Shown here one piece after another: positions 6,233 through 6,957 of a DNA stretch of 6,957 bases. The stretch's first letter is position 1. Each line of letters begins with the position of its first letter. The stretch spans positions 121,506-128,462 of the forward strand of contig DHGL01000033.1 in the NCBI GenBank assembly GCA_002402725.1. Direction: 5' to 3'. The position numbers were made by a program, and so were the translations under genes. The notes beneath the pieces are model-generated. The model was not told the origin of the DNA. It made no database searches and saw only the letters and a program-made list of their open reading frames with translations. Origin of the DNA: Anaerolineaceae bacterium UBA4799. Its GTDB lineage: Bacteria; Chloroflexota; Anaerolineae; Anaerolineales; Anaerolineaceae.

Positions 6233-6869
6233 TTTTCACACCCACACAAACTACTCAGAAGACAGCCTCACCCCTATCGATAAACTGCTCGCTGCCGCGC
6301 ACGCCTGCGGGCTGGGCCGCCTGGTGGTGACCGACCACAACCTGCTCGCCGGCGCGTTGGAAGCCTGGCGCCAGGCGCCTGAGCTGGTGATTCCGGGCGA
6401 AGAAGTGCAGACCACTGAAGGCGAGTTCCTGGCGGCTTTTGTGACCGAGGAGGTTCCACGCGGGCTGGAGCCGCTGGCAGCGCTGAAACGCCTGCGCGCT
6501 CAGGGCGCATTCATCAGCATCTCCCACCCCTTTGACCCACAGCGGTCCGGCTGGAGCCGCGCCACGCTCGATATCATCGCGCCGCAGGTGGACGCCATCG
6601 AGACCGGCAACGCGCGCGTATTAAAACCGGAATACAACCGCCAGGCCGCCGCCTACGCCGCCAGCCTGGGGCTGCCCGGCAGCGCCGGCTCAGACGCGCA
6701 TCACCACAGCGAGGTCGGGCGCATGTACACCCTCCTTCCCGAATTCAACGACGCTGAGAGCCTGCGCGCCGCTATGCGCTCAGCGCAGGTACACGGCCGG
6801 GTTTCCTCGCCGCTCGTGCACCTGTATTCCATGCAGGCCAGGATGGTGAAGGCTGTGAAACAGCCGTGA
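6219..6869 (+). CDS. PHP-domain metal-dependent phosphoesterase
   Basis: A 216-residue single-domain PHP protein with every expected metal-site motif: His7 and His9 with Glu14/Asp15 (DFHTHTNYSEDS), His40 (VVTDHN), Glu61/Glu62 (IPGEEVQ), His103 (ISHPFD), and Asp159 and His161 (GSDAHHH). PHP enzymes hydrolyse phosphoesters at a trinuclear metal site. Small members include nucleoside bisphosphate phosphatases (YciV/RNase AM type) and histidinol phosphatases. Nothing here decides between them, and the protein is shorter than typical YciV proteins. The start is taken as TTG at 6219, with GGGAG 9 nt upstream, because the PHP fold begins 3 codons later. An in-frame GTG at 6108 would add 37 residues with no PHP character that are translated from inside the flippase-like gene. 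The 14-nt overlap with that gene suggests translational coupling. The protein has no signal peptide and should be cytoplasmic. Confidence 0.9.
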   Translation: MLKVDFHTHTNYSEDSLTPIDKLLAAAHACGLGRLVVTDHNLLAGALEAWRQAPELVIPGEEVQTTEGEFLAAFVTEEVPRGLEPLAALKRLRAQGAFISISHPFDPQRSGWSRATLDIIAPQVDAIETGNARVLKPEYNRQAAAYAASLGLPGSAGSDAHHHSEVGRMYTLLPEFNDAESLRAAMRSAQVHGRVSSPLVHLYSMQARMVKAVKQP

Positions 6870-6872
6870 TTC

Positions 6873-6938
6873 GGGAATTGAGAATGGAGAGTCCTGAATA
6901 GCTCGGACGATTCTCGATTCTCTTTTCTCGTATTTTTT
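6873..6938 (+). terminator. Long stem-loop terminator after the PHP gene
   Basis: Arms 6873-6885 and 6910-6922 pair over 13 bp with two G-U pairs. Inside them GTCC (6891-6894) pairs with GGAC (6905-6908) around a 10-nt loop, leaving an asymmetric internal loop. The stem is followed by a T-rich run (TTTTCTCGTATTTTTT, 6923-6938). It begins 4 nt after the PHP stop and should end the flippase-PHP operon. The 3' arm also reads as degenerate heptamers (GATTCTC, GATTCTC, TTTTCTC at 6909-6929). Confidence 0.7.
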
Positions 6939-6949
6939 ACGAATTGCGA

Positions 6950-6955
6950 TAAAAT
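6950..6955 (+). promoter_or_regulatory. Candidate -10 box for a gene beyond the right edge
   Basis: TAAAAT right after the PHP terminator, of the same form as the boxes at 3273 and 3334. No -35 hexamer is evident. If a start codon follows within about 10 nt of the window's edge, this would be another leaderless start. Confidence 0.35.
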
Positions 6956-6957
6956 AG

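Noticed and set aside
5674..6249. Open frame of 191 codons on the minus strand
   Set aside because: It is antisense to the flippase-like gene. Its Ser/Lys/Pro-rich composition is the expected complement of codons for hydrophobic residues.
6929..6941. CGTA-TTTTT-TACG mini-hairpin
   Set aside because: It has only 4 bp of stem and arises from the T run of the terminator; it is too weak to mean anything alone.

Overview
The window looks like ordinary chromosomal backbone from a free-living, moderately GC-rich bacterium (mid-50s % GC by eye). The GyrB sequence and the style of the uncharacterised polytopic membrane proteins resemble Chloroflexota, perhaps Anaerolineae. That assignment is an impression from sequence and was not tested by a search. 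I see no tRNA, rRNA, CRISPR array, transposase, integrase or attachment site.

Layout from left to right. The 5' part of a pirin-family cupin gene runs off the left edge on the minus strand (1-242). A hairpin terminator (281-318) separates it from gyrB (325-2247, minus). gyrB overlaps by 14 nt the end of an uncharacterised six-segment membrane protein gene (2234-3262, minus), so these two probably form one operon read from a promoter near 3273. An 83-bp divergent intergenic region follows, and then a second uncharacterised, very hydrophobic membrane protein gene (3346-4164, plus). That gene converges on a metallo-beta-lactamase-fold hydrolase gene (4193-5041, minus). Only 28 bp lie between the two, and they hold a clear terminator for the hydrolase gene. 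A second divergent region (5042-5242) contains a good sigma-70-type promoter for the hydrolase and a TATAAT box for a flippase-like (UPF0104 / LPG-synthase-type) membrane protein gene (5243-6232, plus). This gene overlaps by 14 nt a PHP-domain phosphoesterase gene (6219-6869, plus) that starts at TTG. The window ends with a long stem-loop terminator and a TAAAAT box pointing toward a gene beyond the right edge.

How the parts may work together. gyrB supplies the ATPase/TOPRIM subunit of DNA gyrase; its GyrA partner is not here. The flippase-like protein and the PHP phosphoesterase appear translationally coupled, but their substrates cannot be read from the sequence. The more unusual signals are regulatory and architectural. 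Two divergent membrane-protein genes seem to have leaderless or nearly leaderless starts set by TAAAAT boxes. gyrB is translationally coupled to an uncharacterised membrane protein. I did not find a convincing novel multi-gene system.
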